Shown here in pieces: positions 8,134 to 17,010 of a stretch of DNA of 64,000 bases. Origin of the DNA: JANQPA01 sp964628385 (GTDB lineage Bacteria; Bacteroidota; Bacteroidia; Chitinophagales; Saprospiraceae); the NCBI GenBank assembly GCA_964628385.1, contig CAZVOD010000011.1, positions 1-64,000 of the forward strand, in the 5' to 3' direction. The translations under genes were made by a program, and so were the position numbers. Below the pieces are notes generated by a model, which was not told where the DNA came from, searched no databases, and saw only the letters and a list, made by a program, of their open reading frames with translations. How positions within the stretch are numbered: position 1 is the stretch's first letter; every line of letters begins with the position of its first letter.

Positions 8134-10497
8134 TTATTTAGAGCGAACCGTAATTCGTAATGCTCTCAATCCTTGAACACCCTGTAGCTTTCCAAGTTTG
8201 ACATCCTCTATATCATCCGTTATGAGTTTTTCGTGCTCCAGATATTTGAAATATTCCAGATACTCCTGCTTGTCTCTGTCTTGAAGGTAAACCACCGCAA
8301 TTTTCCCCATCACTGTAAGTCTCTCGTTTGTCCCTTCGATAACAGCTTTATCGATTCTTTTTTTCAGGATTTCATACCTAACATTATAAGCGCCGTCAAC
8401 ATCAAATTGCTTTTCATCCATTCTAAAACGGATAGAAAGCGGAGTGGTATAAGCAAATATCAACTGTGCAGTGGTGAGTGCGACCGGTAATTCCTCTTGC
8501 ATATCACTAACCAACTGTGTAATCTGACACATCTTGATCAGTTGCCATAAGCGAAGGTTTTTTAAGTGCATTGCTGAAAAAATATCATTTTTCAAAAGTG
8601 ACTGCCCCACATAAAGGTTGTACTCTACCCCATCAGTTTTATATTTTTCAAAATAATGAGGAAGGATTCGCTGAGCTTCTTTTTGCTCCCGATCCAGAAA
8701 ATTAGAAATGGCATTGTTGATCTGCGCGACGCTGTCTTCGTAGGCCTTGCGCTTACGATAAACAACCTCGAAGTCACGGTCCAGGTAATCAAAATATTGA
8801 TTGACCTCTCCCAGCAGCTCGGGAAACTGTTTTTTCAAATATTCAAAAATAGGATGTACCTCCTGCTGTAATAACTCTACCAGCCGAGACTCATCATTAG
8901 AGTTAAAATCTTCAGTAATCTCTTTGATTCCCTGGTCTACTTTCATAATAGCCTGGCGTACCAGTGGAAAATCTACTTCATCCAGACTTTTACTGAGTAC
9001 ATTCCTGGCCCTGGTAAGATTGTCCAACAAGTCAGCCTGAATGGCATTATTGCGCTTTATCGAAGAACTCACAATATCCGCCTGGCCATACAAAGGATAC
9101 ACATCATCAAATACGATGGGATCAATCATGGCACTTTTTTCATCCTTCTCCCTCTTTTCCAGTAGGTTGTAAGAAGTTTCTATAAATTTCCATTCTACAC
9201 TTGGATGCACGGCCGTAAACTGCTCTCTAATGGTAGCCTCAATCTGGTTGTCAATCTCTTCCCGACTTCGCTCCACTGCCAAGGAAAACAGGCTAATCAA
9301 TTCCTTGAATTTCATCTCAGTGAAACTATGCAGCTCAAAAGGATTGGGCGATGCTATCTCCAGCAAACCAATAACCTCTTCATTCTTACTAAATAATGGT
9401 GCCACCATGATACTGCGAAGCCCCCGTTCTATCAGGCCACTCTCAATAGGGGTTTTATGCTTCACCTCCTCCAAGTCTTCTATTAAAAGCACCTCTCGAT
9501 ACTTACATACTTTTTCGTAAATCGAATTTTTATTCTCCGGGCTGAGCAAACACGGCTGGCGATCAACAAGAAAATCAAATCTGATCTTGTATTGGTGAGA
9601 AATAGCCGTTTCCGGTGGATAATCAATCGCAGTGAGTCCCAGCCGCAAAGAAGGAGAATTGAAGTAGGTCCGTAACAGTTTTTCCAGCTCATCAATATTT
9701 TCTCTGTAAACTACTGCATCTTTTTGTAGCAGCCGGTACTTAAGGTTAGAAAGTGTTTCTTCTACTGTGATCTCGGTCATGTCGCCAATAAAAAAGCCTT
9801 CAAAAGAGAAATTTTCCGCAGGCAAGTACCGAAGCCATAATTCAGAATCGTAAATATTGCTAAGTAAATTATTGATCTGTTCCTGAGATAGCGGCTTGAG
9901 CGGCTTGAGCAATTTGATATCCACAAACTGGAAATCTACATTAAATTTGTAGTGGCTCTTCAAACCGGTTCTATCATTGAAAATCGAAAAGCTTATAGGG
10001 GGATCAATTTCGAGGTTCTGATCATAAAATCGGTTTAGGATAAGACTACAGGCCATAATGAGCATAGAGCATTGAATATCCTCTATGGAGCCTTTTACGA
10101 TCTTCTTTATGGTATGATTTTTCAAAAGTTCTTTCATACCTGAAGTCACATAAAAGGCATCTAGGCTGAAAGGGGCGGCCAGTTTTTTGAGTTCCGTATT
10201 TCTCAGCAAGGGTGGTAGTACGCTGCTGATAAGCAGATCAAACGCTTCGCAGTTTTGATCCAGCAGAGAAGGGTCTTCAATTGGCCCATCAAAAATTTCT
10301 TTTTCTTTAACCCGGTCGACGATCAATTTAGCCAGCTGCGACTCTTGTGAATCCTCTTGTTCTATTTTGGCTTCCAGTTTATTGAGAAGTGGACGAAAGC
10401 TCAACACAGAGGGATAAGGTATAGCATTGACCCCCATTTCTGCATACATGTCCTCAACGACCTGAACTTCCTGTATCATGTTGTTGTTAATAGTCAT
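8134..10497 (-). CDS. Large GAF-domain protein of unknown role
   Basis: This 787-residue soluble protein has no signal peptide or membrane segment. A GAF-like domain lies near residues 310-415 (VLLIEDLEEVK ... GLRSIMVAPLFSKNEEVIGLLEIASP). The N-terminal ~300 residues are mixed alpha/beta without a recognised motif. The C-terminal ~370 are mostly helical and charged, with possible coiled coils. No histidine kinase, GGDEF, HTH or phosphatase motif is visible, so any output is not apparent. GAF domains bind small ligands, including cyclic nucleotides. This fits, but does not prove, a link with the adjacent HD/membrane-effector gene, with which it may be cotranscribed. Confidence 0.7.
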   Translation of the reverse strand: MTINNNMIQEVQVVEDMYAEMGVNAIPYPSVLSFRPLLNKLEAKIEQEDSQESQLAKLIVDRVKEKEIFDGPIEDPSLLDQNCEAFDLLISSVLPPLLRNTELKKLAAPFSLDAFYVTSGMKELLKNHTIKKIVKGSIEDIQCSMLIMACSLILNRFYDQNLEIDPPISFSIFNDRTGLKSHYKFNVDFQFVDIKLLKPLKPLSQEQINNLLSNIYDSELWLRYLPAENFSFEGFFIGDMTEITVEETLSNLKYRLLQKDAVVYRENIDELEKLLRTYFNSPSLRLGLTAIDYPPETAISHQYKIRFDFLVDRQPCLLSPENKNSIYEKVCKYREVLLIEDLEEVKHKTPIESGLIERGLRSIMVAPLFSKNEEVIGLLEIASPNPFELHSFTEMKFKELISLFSLAVERSREEIDNQIEATIREQFTAVHPSVEWKFIETSYNLLEKREKDEKSAMIDPIVFDDVYPLYGQADIVSSSIKRNNAIQADLLDNLTRARNVLSKSLDEVDFPLVRQAIMKVDQGIKEITEDFNSNDESRLVELLQQEVHPIFEYLKKQFPELLGEVNQYFDYLDRDFEVVYRKRKAYEDSVAQINNAISNFLDREQKEAQRILPHYFEKYKTDGVEYNLYVGQSLLKNDIFSAMHLKNLRLWQLIKMCQITQLVSDMQEELPVALTTAQLIFAYTTPLSIRFRMDEKQFDVDGAYNVRYEILKKRIDKAVIEGTNERLTVMGKIAVVYLQDRDKQEYLEYFKYLEHEKLITDDIEDVKLGKLQGVQGLRALRITVRSK

Positions 10498-10849
10498 TAC
10501 TTAAGCATTTGCTCTGGGATGCCGGTGACTTGACTGACTTTTGGCTTTCTACGGCTCCCCCGAATGAAATATTGATAAATAGATGCTAGTTTGGCATTTT
10601 GCAAAATAATAACATCTCGACTTAACGTTAAGATTAAAAGCGGGTTTGGATTTTGCTTTTGATGCCGAAAATGCATTTAGGATGATGAAAATGAAGCTAT
10701 TTTTGAGTTGCATAGCAGGGCTATGGAGTGAAAAAAAGCTAAAATAGGCAGTATTCTAAATGTATTTGCAGGCCAAAGGGTAAAATCCATGCACGCTCTA
10801 CCCCCTTAACGATTATATGAGGGGAGAACAGCTATTCAGCCGTCTGGTC
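10498..10849. other. Noncoding spacer with a 12-bp palindrome
   Basis: No coding frame of substance is visible. The perfect palindrome CTTAACGTTAAG at 10621-10632 lies about 125 bp upstream of the GAF gene start and could be a regulator site. The rest probably holds the GAF gene promoter and the end of the cytochrome-anmK-epimerase transcript. Confidence 0.4.
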
Positions 10850-11896
10850 TTAATTCAATTGGTCGGGAGTGAAGACGCGGGTTTTAAAATCTTGCTTTGC
10901 TGCTTTTTGAAATTGCTCGACTGTTTCTTCAATGGTTTGCTCCAGAGGTCGATAGGCGAACTTCAGTTCTTTGATTGATTTTTTATTTTCATAATAAAAA
11001 ATACGAGAGGAATGATAGGCGGTCTCTTTAGTGACAGCGGACGCTTTGCCTGTAATTTTTGACTTTAGCCACTCCCATCGCCAGGCGATGGCGTTCATGT
11101 ACGATTTGACGGGCACTGTTGGGGACTTTTTCCCAAGTTTTTCTGCAATCAACTTCATGAGTTGTCGATAAGCCAGGTTATCAGCACTACATATATAACG
11201 CTGGTCAGAGATATCACTTTCCATGAGTTGTATCATCATTTGGGCTACATCTCTCACATCCACGAAGCCATTAACCCCAAGCGGATAAAAGGAGAGGTTG
11301 TTCCACGCCAGCTTAAAGAAAGCCTGTGGGCCGTCTTCCCAGCGGCCTGCCCCCAGGATCATAGACGGATTGATGATGACGGCATTTAGACCTTCTGCCA
11401 TTCCTCGCCACACTTCCCGTTCGGCAGCGTACTTGGATATGGCATAATAAGTATTGTATTTACTATGCTCCCATTTGGACTGCTCGTTGATGGTTGTTCC
11501 TTGCTTGACCCGGCCTATGGCCGCAATAGAACTCACATGGACCAACTTTTTGACCTTACCTGCCAGGCATAAATTAACCACATTAGCCGTTCCTTCCGCA
11601 TTAACCTGAATCATTAATTTGCGCTCTTTGGCTGTAAATGAGACCATCGCGGCACAATGGTATACCAGCTCCGCCTCGGCGGTGATATCTTCCAACCCCA
11701 AAAGGTCAAGCACATCACATTCTACCCAATTGATTTTATCATAAATATCACTTACTAAATCCAGGTTGCTGCCAGATCTCTTGAGTGCAGTAATATTTTG
11801 GTACCCCTTTTTTAGTAAATAGCGCAAAAGATAAGATCCTACGAAACCTGTAGCTCCTGTGACAAGAATGCGAAGATGACGATCAGTTAATTCCAA
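10850..11896 (-). CDS. NAD-dependent epimerase/dehydratase (extended SDR)
   Basis: This 348-residue protein has a Rossmann NAD(P)-binding start (ILVTGATGFVGSYLLRYL) and an SDR active-site pair in YAISKYAAE (Tyr-xxx-Lys). The length suits extended short-chain dehydrogenases acting on sugar nucleotides, dihydroflavonol-like compounds or sterol-type substrates. The substrate cannot be told. The frame requires TTG 11896, as the next Met is past the nucleotide-binding site. Only 6 bp separate it from the upstream anmK stop, so the two are in one operon with the cytochrome gene. Confidence 0.88.
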   Translation of the reverse strand: MELTDRHLRILVTGATGFVGSYLLRYLLKKGYQNITALKRSGSNLDLVSDIYDKINWVECDVLDLLGLEDITAEAELVYHCAAMVSFTAKERKLMIQVNAEGTANVVNLCLAGKVKKLVHVSSIAAIGRVKQGTTINEQSKWEHSKYNTYYAISKYAAEREVWRGMAEGLNAVIINPSMILGAGRWEDGPQAFFKLAWNNLSFYPLGVNGFVDVRDVAQMMIQLMESDISDQRYICSADNLAYRQLMKLIAEKLGKKSPTVPVKSYMNAIAWRWEWLKSKITGKASAVTKETAYHSSRIFYYENKKSIKELKFAYRPLEQTIEETVEQFQKAAKQDFKTRVFTPDQLN

Positions 11897-11902
11897 AGAT
11901 TC

Positions 11903-13063
11903 TTAATTTTGATTGCTTGAATAGTTATTGCTTATCCAATGCACAGCGCCTCCAATACTGTTGGATCGCGCACCAGTCACAGAAGACAGGCAATTGGGCT
12001 TTTCTTGTATCCTCAATAGGCCTAGCAGACTCATCAATGCAGCTTCCTTGAACTCTACCAGCAAATTATCTGGTACTACAACTTCCGTAGGACAGCCATT
12101 TTTTTGACATTCTTCTGTGAGCAACGCTATAAGGTGATCATTATAAGCTCCTCCTCCGGTAGCTAAAAGACGGTAATTATTTTTGGAAAAAAGATATTTT
12201 TGAGCAAGATTTTTCACTTCCCAAGCAATCAGCCGGGCAATTTGTACAGCGGCAGTTTTTAGCCGATCATTGACAGGTTCCTGGCTTTGCAGATAAAGAG
12301 CTGTTTGATTATTTTCCACCCACTCATTACTCAAAGATTTAGGAAAACTTTGCTGAAAGTATTGTTGACGGAACGATTGCTGAAGTAAATCTTCCAAAAC
12401 TTTACCGGAAGCAGCTACATGCCCCCTATCATCGTATCCATGACCATTCAGGCGTGCCAGTGCATTCAGCGTTTGATTGGCTCCACAGATATCATAAGCC
12501 AGGACCTCCTGATCATTCAAGACTGTTATATTGGCAATTCCACCCAGATTTAGAAAAAAATCGTATTCTCTAAGGAGGTATTTATCAGCTACAGGCGCTA
12601 ATGGTGCTCCCTGTCCCCCCATTGCAACGTCCATCATTCTGAAATCACTGATTATAGGCAAACCACACTGCGCAGCCATAGTAGCTCCGCAACCCAATTG
12701 AAAAGAAAGCCCCTGATTAGGCAAGTGAAATAGAGTATGACCATGTGATGCCACATAATCCGGCTTTTCTGGCAGTCTTTTTATGAACGTTGAAAGCTTT
12801 TGCCCACAGTAACGTCCAAATTCAGTGTGCAATAGCAGTAAGCCCAGGCCACTCTCCTGCATTCCGGTTTTCAGCTTCTCCAACCAGTAATCATCGAATG
12901 GAACTGTTTCTGCCTTGAGAATAGACCAGTTTTGAATGTATTCTTTGGGCTTCCTGGCTTTTTCATTGATTTGAAACTGACAAAGGGCAATATCCAGGCC
13001 ATCAAGGGAACTACCCGACATTAGCCCGATACCTTCAAAAGAATCTTTATTGTTGCGTAACAC
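11903..13063 (-). CDS. anmK: Anhydro-N-acetylmuramic acid kinase
   Basis: AnmK phosphorylates and opens 1,6-anhydro-MurNAc released from peptidoglycan, giving MurNAc-6-phosphate for cell-wall recycling in the cytoplasm. This 386-residue protein has the normal length. It shows the ATP-binding GLMSGSSLDGLDIAL at its N-terminus, the conserved DICGANQTLNALAR, and a late ATGGGAYNDHLI. Translation starts at GTG 13063. It lies 42 bp after the cytochrome c gene and 6 bp before the epimerase gene. No murQ or nagZ is in the window. Confidence 0.95.
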   Translation of the reverse strand: MLRNNKDSFEGIGLMSGSSLDGLDIALCQFQINEKARKPKEYIQNWSILKAETVPFDDYWLEKLKTGMQESGLGLLLLHTEFGRYCGQKLSTFIKRLPEKPDYVASHGHTLFHLPNQGLSFQLGCGATMAAQCGLPIISDFRMMDVAMGGQGAPLAPVADKYLLREYDFFLNLGGIANITVLNDQEVLAYDICGANQTLNALARLNGHGYDDRGHVAASGKVLEDLLQQSFRQQYFQQSFPKSLSNEWVENNQTALYLQSQEPVNDRLKTAAVQIARLIAWEVKNLAQKYLFSKNNYRLLATGGGAYNDHLIALLTEECQKNGCPTEVVVPDNLLVEFKEAALMSLLGLLRIQEKPNCLSSVTGARSNSIGGAVHWISNNYSSNQN

Positions 13064-13105
13064 GTAAGCTAATTTTTTGTGTGTTACGAAAGTACGTCTT
13101 TTTTG

Positions 13106-13465
13106 TTATTCGGAAGTTTCGCTGATTGTCAGGGTATATTCGGCTACTGCTTTTATCTGTGCCTCGCTCATCAAATTACCCAAACCAGCCATATTTCCTC
13201 TACCATTTTTAATAACATTCATCCGCTCCTCCACGGGTAGCTCTGAAGTTTGGAGGTTGTAAGCACCGCTAGCGCCCATATCACCGTACAAGCCATGGCA
13301 AGTAACACAATATTGCTTATATACTTTTTTACCGTCTATCTGCTTAGGCTCTTTGGCAGCCATAGTTCCTCCATCTTTGTCTAGTACCTCTTCTTTTCCA
13401 CTCTCACTGTTGCTGCATGCCCAAATCGTGGCCATAATAGTAAGGGCAATAATTATTTTTCTCAT
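13106..13465 (-). CDS. c-type cytochrome lipoprotein
   Basis: This is a 119-residue small monoheme cytochrome c. The signal peptide ends in a lipobox-like ATIWAC, so it is probably anchored as a lipoprotein on the periplasmic side. One CxxCH heme site (YCVTCHGLYGDMG) is present, and downstream Met residues (NMAGLGNLMS) could supply the axial ligand. Cytochromes of this size shuttle electrons to oxidases or reductases. I chose ATG 13465 because the hydrophobic leader starts there. An upstream in-frame ATG (13528) would add a non-signal extension. It is the first gene of an apparent three-gene operon with anmK and the epimerase. Confidence 0.88.
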   Translation of the reverse strand: MRKIIIALTIMATIWACSNSESGKEEVLDKDGGTMAAKEPKQIDGKKVYKQYCVTCHGLYGDMGASGAYNLQTSELPVEERMNVIKNGRGNMAGLGNLMSEAQIKAVAEYTLTISETSE

Positions 13466-13559
13466 AACTCTAAAAAAGTTGTTCTTTAATTCAAATGGCA
13501 GTCCTAACCCGTCGAAAATTATCAACATTTCGGCTAAAGGTTAATCAAAATTTATCTAA

Positions 13560-13593
13560 ATTGTTTGTAAAAGTAATTCAAAAATCAAACAAT
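13560..13593. promoter_or_regulatory. Inverted repeat between cytochrome and prohibitin genes
   Basis: ATTGTTTG (13560-13567) and CAAACAAT (13586-13593) are perfect inverted repeats separated by 18 bp. They lie in the AT-rich divergent promoter region 40 bp before the prohibitin start. This could be an operator; no factor is identifiable. Confidence 0.3.
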
Positions 13594-13632
13594 ATCTATT
13601 GTATCCATTGTTCTATGTAAAAAATAAATAAA

Positions 13633-14469
13633 ATGAGCGAAGCAAAGAAAAACCCTCAAGGAAGGTTGATGACCACAGGTATCGTTGGCCTGCTTATACT
13701 TATTCTTATTATCATCTTTTCAAGCTTTACTTTCCTGACTATACCTCAGGAAAATAGAGGAGTACTCTTTAAACCTTTCGGCGGTGGTTTGGATAAAGAA
13801 AACATCTATGGCCCGGGATTCCACATCGTAGCGCCATGGAATACCATGCACCAATACAATATCCGCCAGCAAAAGCTGGAAGAAAGTATGAAAGTACTGT
13901 CCAGTAACGGTCTGAATATTTCCGTTGACGTCACAGTAAGAGTAGCACCAGAAATGAAGAATATCGGTAGCTTACACGAGACATTTGGTAAAGAATATTT
14001 ACGCTCTCTGGTAAGCCCGGAAATCAGATCATCTGTGCGTAAAATTATCGGTAAATTTACGCCCGAAGAGTTATACTCTACTAGGAGAGATGAGGTGCGA
14101 CAGCTTATTGAAAAAGACCTCGAGCAAACACTCAATACTAACTACATAAGACTCGAAGCTACTCTAATCAGAGAAATTGAGCTACCCGAAAAAGTACGGC
14201 AGGCAATCGAAACCAAGATTGAAGCCGAGCAAAGTGCTCTGAAGTACAAATATGTCCTGCAACAGGAAAGACAAGAGGCCGAGCGTAGAATTATCGAGGC
14301 AGAAGCCAAAGCAGAGTCTAACAAAATCTTGAGCCAGAGTTTGACTTCTAATATTTTAAGAGATAAAGGTATTGAAGCTACATTGGAGCTAGCTAACTCC
14401 AGTAACTCAAAGATTATTGTTGTTGGTAGCGGAGAAGATGGTTTACCACTTATCCTGGGTAACCAGTAA
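13633..14469 (+). CDS. Prohibitin/SPFH-domain membrane protein
   Basis: This 278-residue protein has one N-terminal transmembrane helix (VGLLILILIIIFSSFTFLTI, residues ~15-35). An SPFH domain follows (QENRGVLFKPFGGGL ... YGPGFHIVAPWN). A long coiled-coil region, rich in Glu/Ala/Arg, covers ~170-245. Bacterial prohibitins form ring-like membrane scaffolds linked to protease control and membrane organisation. The gene is monocistronic, ending at a strong terminator 25 bp downstream, and divergent from the cytochrome operon. Confidence 0.9.
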   Translation: MSEAKKNPQGRLMTTGIVGLLILILIIIFSSFTFLTIPQENRGVLFKPFGGGLDKENIYGPGFHIVAPWNTMHQYNIRQQKLEESMKVLSSNGLNISVDVTVRVAPEMKNIGSLHETFGKEYLRSLVSPEIRSSVRKIIGKFTPEELYSTRRDEVRQLIEKDLEQTLNTNYIRLEATLIREIELPEKVRQAIETKIEAEQSALKYKYVLQQERQEAERRIIEAEAKAESNKILSQSLTSNILRDKGIEATLELANSSNSKIIVVGSGEDGLPLILGNQ

Positions 14470-14493
14470 AAAATAAGTATCTTTGTATAGACA

Positions 14494-14528
14494 AGAGGCT
14501 GAAGGCTATTGCTTTCAGCCTCTTTTTG
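14494..14528 (+). terminator. Intrinsic terminator after the prohibitin gene
   Basis: A 10-bp stem (AGAGGCTGAA / TTCAGCCTCT) with a 10-base loop is followed by a T run. Confidence 0.88.
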
Positions 14529-14884
14529 TTGTGTTTATACACGCTCATCTTTTCCTGCTCCCCAATTGTTTATTGTCCGATTTGGAATATACACCCACTA
14601 TTTGATTCAAAGAATTACCTTTTCTTTATTTGTACGACATTAAAAATATGTTAACTTTATGTAGAGTTTTAGTAACTAGTAAACGCGTTCTATTGGACAG
14701 AATTTTGTCTGCTGGGTTTGGGAATGAATCAAGGATTTCTCAATTATATGCCAATGACTAGACACAAAAACTTATACAGTTTATAAACTCAAATAGGGAC
14801 TTAAAAAGGTGGTAAAATCTTAGTTTTTACCGCCTTTTTTATTTTTAGCCTCGGTCTTTCCTTTTATTTTTCTACTTTCCCGTA
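14529..14884 (+). other. Noncoding region ending in a second terminator; candidate small RNA
   Basis: No gene is seen. A second intrinsic terminator occupies 14803-14840 (AAAAAGGTGGTAAAA / TTTTACCGCCTTTTT, one G-U pair) and lies before, not after, the next gene. Something transcribed from about 14600-14700 could therefore be a short RNA or a leader with attenuation for the oxidoreductase gene. An AT-rich stretch near 14640-14680 could hold its promoter. Confidence 0.4.
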
Positions 14885-16150
14885 ATGAATAATCCCAATT
14901 ACTTTTTTGATATGATTAAGACAAATGTATGCATTGTAGGAGCAGGGCCGGGTGGTGCTGCTACAGCTTTAAAGCTCAGTTATATGGGTATTTCCTGTGT
15001 TTTGATAGACAAGGCCGGTTTTCCCAGAGATAAAATTTGTGGAGATGCACTAAGCGGAAAAGTAACTACTTTACTCAACAGGCTGGATCCAGAGATTCTG
15101 AAAAGATTCAATGGTGACCCCATACAGACTGATATCTGGGGGGTCATTTTTGTAGGCCCTAACGAAAAAGCTATTGAATTGCCACTGAGCCCGGATTATC
15201 AAAAAGAGCCGGATGCGGCCCCCGGTTATGTTTCTAAAAGAATAGACTTTGACAATTTTCTGATCGAAGAAGTAAAGCGGCGTGAAAATATAAACCTGCT
15301 ATTAGAAACAGAAATCACAGCATTTGAAAAGACAGACAACGGGTATATTGTCCGCGATAAAAGTGGCCATTTGGAGGTAGACACAAAGTTGCTCATCATC
15401 GCTAATGGTGCCTACTCAAGTTTTAGCAGAAGAATTGCTGGGCTGGAGAAAGACCCCAAACACTACGCCGGAGCGGTGAAGGCCTACTTCAGCGGTGTAA
15501 AAGGCTTACATCAGGACAATTTCATTGAATTACACTTTGTTAAGGAAATCACCCCCGGATATTTCTGGATTTTTCCACTACCCAATGGAGAGACTAACGT
15601 AGGAGTAGGCATGCGCACGGATATTCTCAAGAAGCGCAATGTGAACCTGAGAAAAACACTGGACTATTTGGTTCATGAGCACCCCAAATTCAAAGATCGC
15701 TTTTCTGATGCCAAGCAATTATCCAAAACTGAAGGATACGGCTTGCCATTGGGGTCAAAAACTCGTGTTATATCCGGCGATCATTACATGCTGGTAGGCG
15801 ACGCTGGTCACCTGATCGATCCACTTACCGGCGAAGGTATTGGCAATGCTTTTTACAGCGGCTTTATCGCCGCCGAGCAAGCCGAAAAGTGCCTCAGAGC
15901 AGAAAATTACTCGGCTCGGTTCATGAAAGCTTACGATGTACGCGTAAAAAGAGTGTTGGGTTCTGAAATGAAGATCAGCTACAAGCTTCAAAAAATGGCT
16001 AGTTCACCATTTATAACCAATATCATCACGGGAATTATCGCCAGCAACCAGAAAGTAGTCAATGTTATTAGTTCCATGTACACGGATTTTAAACTCCGCG
16101 AACAGATCGTTAAACCACTTTTCTGGGTGAAAATGATGTTTAAGAGGTAA
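14885..16150 (+). CDS. Geranylgeranyl-reductase-family FAD-dependent oxidoreductase
   Basis: This 421-residue flavoprotein has an N-terminal dinucleotide-binding motif (CIVGAGPGGAATALKL), the family's DKICGDALSG segment and the second FAD motif GDAGHLIDPLTGEGIGNA near residue 300. Members reduce isoprenoid double bonds (geranylgeranyl or menaquinone side chains) or hydroxylate aromatic substrates; the substrate here is unknown. The chosen start is ATG 14885. ATG 14915 (IKTNVC) lies just before the FAD motif and is equally possible. The gene stands alone behind a terminator-like leader. Confidence 0.88.
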   Translation: MNNPNYFFDMIKTNVCIVGAGPGGAATALKLSYMGISCVLIDKAGFPRDKICGDALSGKVTTLLNRLDPEILKRFNGDPIQTDIWGVIFVGPNEKAIELPLSPDYQKEPDAAPGYVSKRIDFDNFLIEEVKRRENINLLLETEITAFEKTDNGYIVRDKSGHLEVDTKLLIIANGAYSSFSRRIAGLEKDPKHYAGAVKAYFSGVKGLHQDNFIELHFVKEITPGYFWIFPLPNGETNVGVGMRTDILKKRNVNLRKTLDYLVHEHPKFKDRFSDAKQLSKTEGYGLPLGSKTRVISGDHYMLVGDAGHLIDPLTGEGIGNAFYSGFIAAEQAEKCLRAENYSARFMKAYDVRVKRVLGSEMKISYKLQKMASSPFITNIITGIIASNQKVVNVISSMYTDFKLREQIVKPLFWVKMMFKR

Positions 16151-16398
16151 TTTCCACCACCCGAAGACTTTTTTACCAAAAGAGCCGGGTTTCCTCATGA
16201 GTTTCGGACGCGCTAAGCGACTGATTGAAGGCTCAAAGCGAAAGAACGCGGCAGCGCCGGGGTGAGCAAAGAACCTATTTTAACACCTGCGAAACCCTTC
16301 AAATAAAGCTTTAAAAAATGGAATGCTGCAAAAAATCATAAACCTGGAAGCATATCTTCTGCTAATTCACTGAAACTAAATTTTCCCTATCAGCGTAA
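16151..16398. other. Noncoding spacer with a GC-rich patch
   Basis: Positions 16197-16275 are clearly richer in G and C than their AT-rich flanks. They include GCGCTAAGCGACTGATTGAA and GAACGCGGCAGCGCCGGGG. A 22-codon frame (MSFGRAKRLIEGSKRKNAAA...) crosses it, but I have no family match. It may be the degraded edge of a former gene or a dispersed repeat. Confidence 0.3.
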
Positions 16399-16626
16399 TA
16401 GAATAAAGTGATACTAATAACAATTCTTTAAACCTAAGCTCCCAGAGTGGATTCGCCTTTTAAGATTTTTAATTTTAAAAAACTTTACAAAACTATCCAG
16501 GAGGCTATTTTCTTCTTCCATCTTATTGGATACGGTTCGGATAGTTATGTTAAAAGTGGCCTGAACATATTTTTTATACAACCCTGACTGGGCACTTTGA
16601 TCTCTTTTAATGCACCAAATCAAAGG
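16399..16626 (-). pseudogene. Decayed ECF-type sigma-70 factor
   Basis: The reverse strand reads IKRDQSAQSGLYKKYVQATF and then a DSFVKFFK segment, matching region 2 of an ECF sigma factor. After a frame change near 16460 the sequence continues KGESTLGA-stop-V-stop-RIVIS. This matches the usual GESTFGAWLKRIVVN, with Trp and Lys codons turned into TAG and TAA. Region 4 cannot be found. The remnant therefore has a frameshift, two nonsense changes and a lost C-terminal half, and cannot make a working sigma factor. Confidence 0.72.
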
Positions 16627-16910
16627 TCGTCTACCTCCCTGATTGGTACTTTTTTTTCAAAGTGTTAACTTTTATCTTTAGAGATTTAAGAAAATTTAAA
16701 AGGTTGGAGTTTTTTTAGTTTTTATTTAACTACCCTAGCACTGGATACTATGAATAATAATTTCCATTTTTGCTAGAAGTCTAACAAAACCTTTTTTATT
16801 AGGGAAAAAGTTAAATTCTTATACAATATTAACCATTACATATGGTTTTTAATATAAAAGCTTTTTAGCGTCGGCTTAAGTTTCATAAACTAGTGAGTGT
16901 AAAAATCGAG

Positions 16911-16940
16911 GACCTCTTCCATCCAGAAGAGGTCTTTTTT
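16911..16940 (+). terminator. Intrinsic terminator in front of the phosphoesterase gene
   Basis: A perfect 9-bp stem (GACCTCTTC / GAAGAGGTC), 6-base loop and T6 end 70 bp before the next start codon. No protein gene precedes it on this strand, so it may close a small RNA from the 16640-16910 region or act as an attenuator. Confidence 0.75.
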
Positions 16941-17010
16941 GTTATTATTGGAAAATTATTCCTGTTTGGCACAAAAAAACAGAAATAAACAAATAACAAA
17001 CAGTACATTC

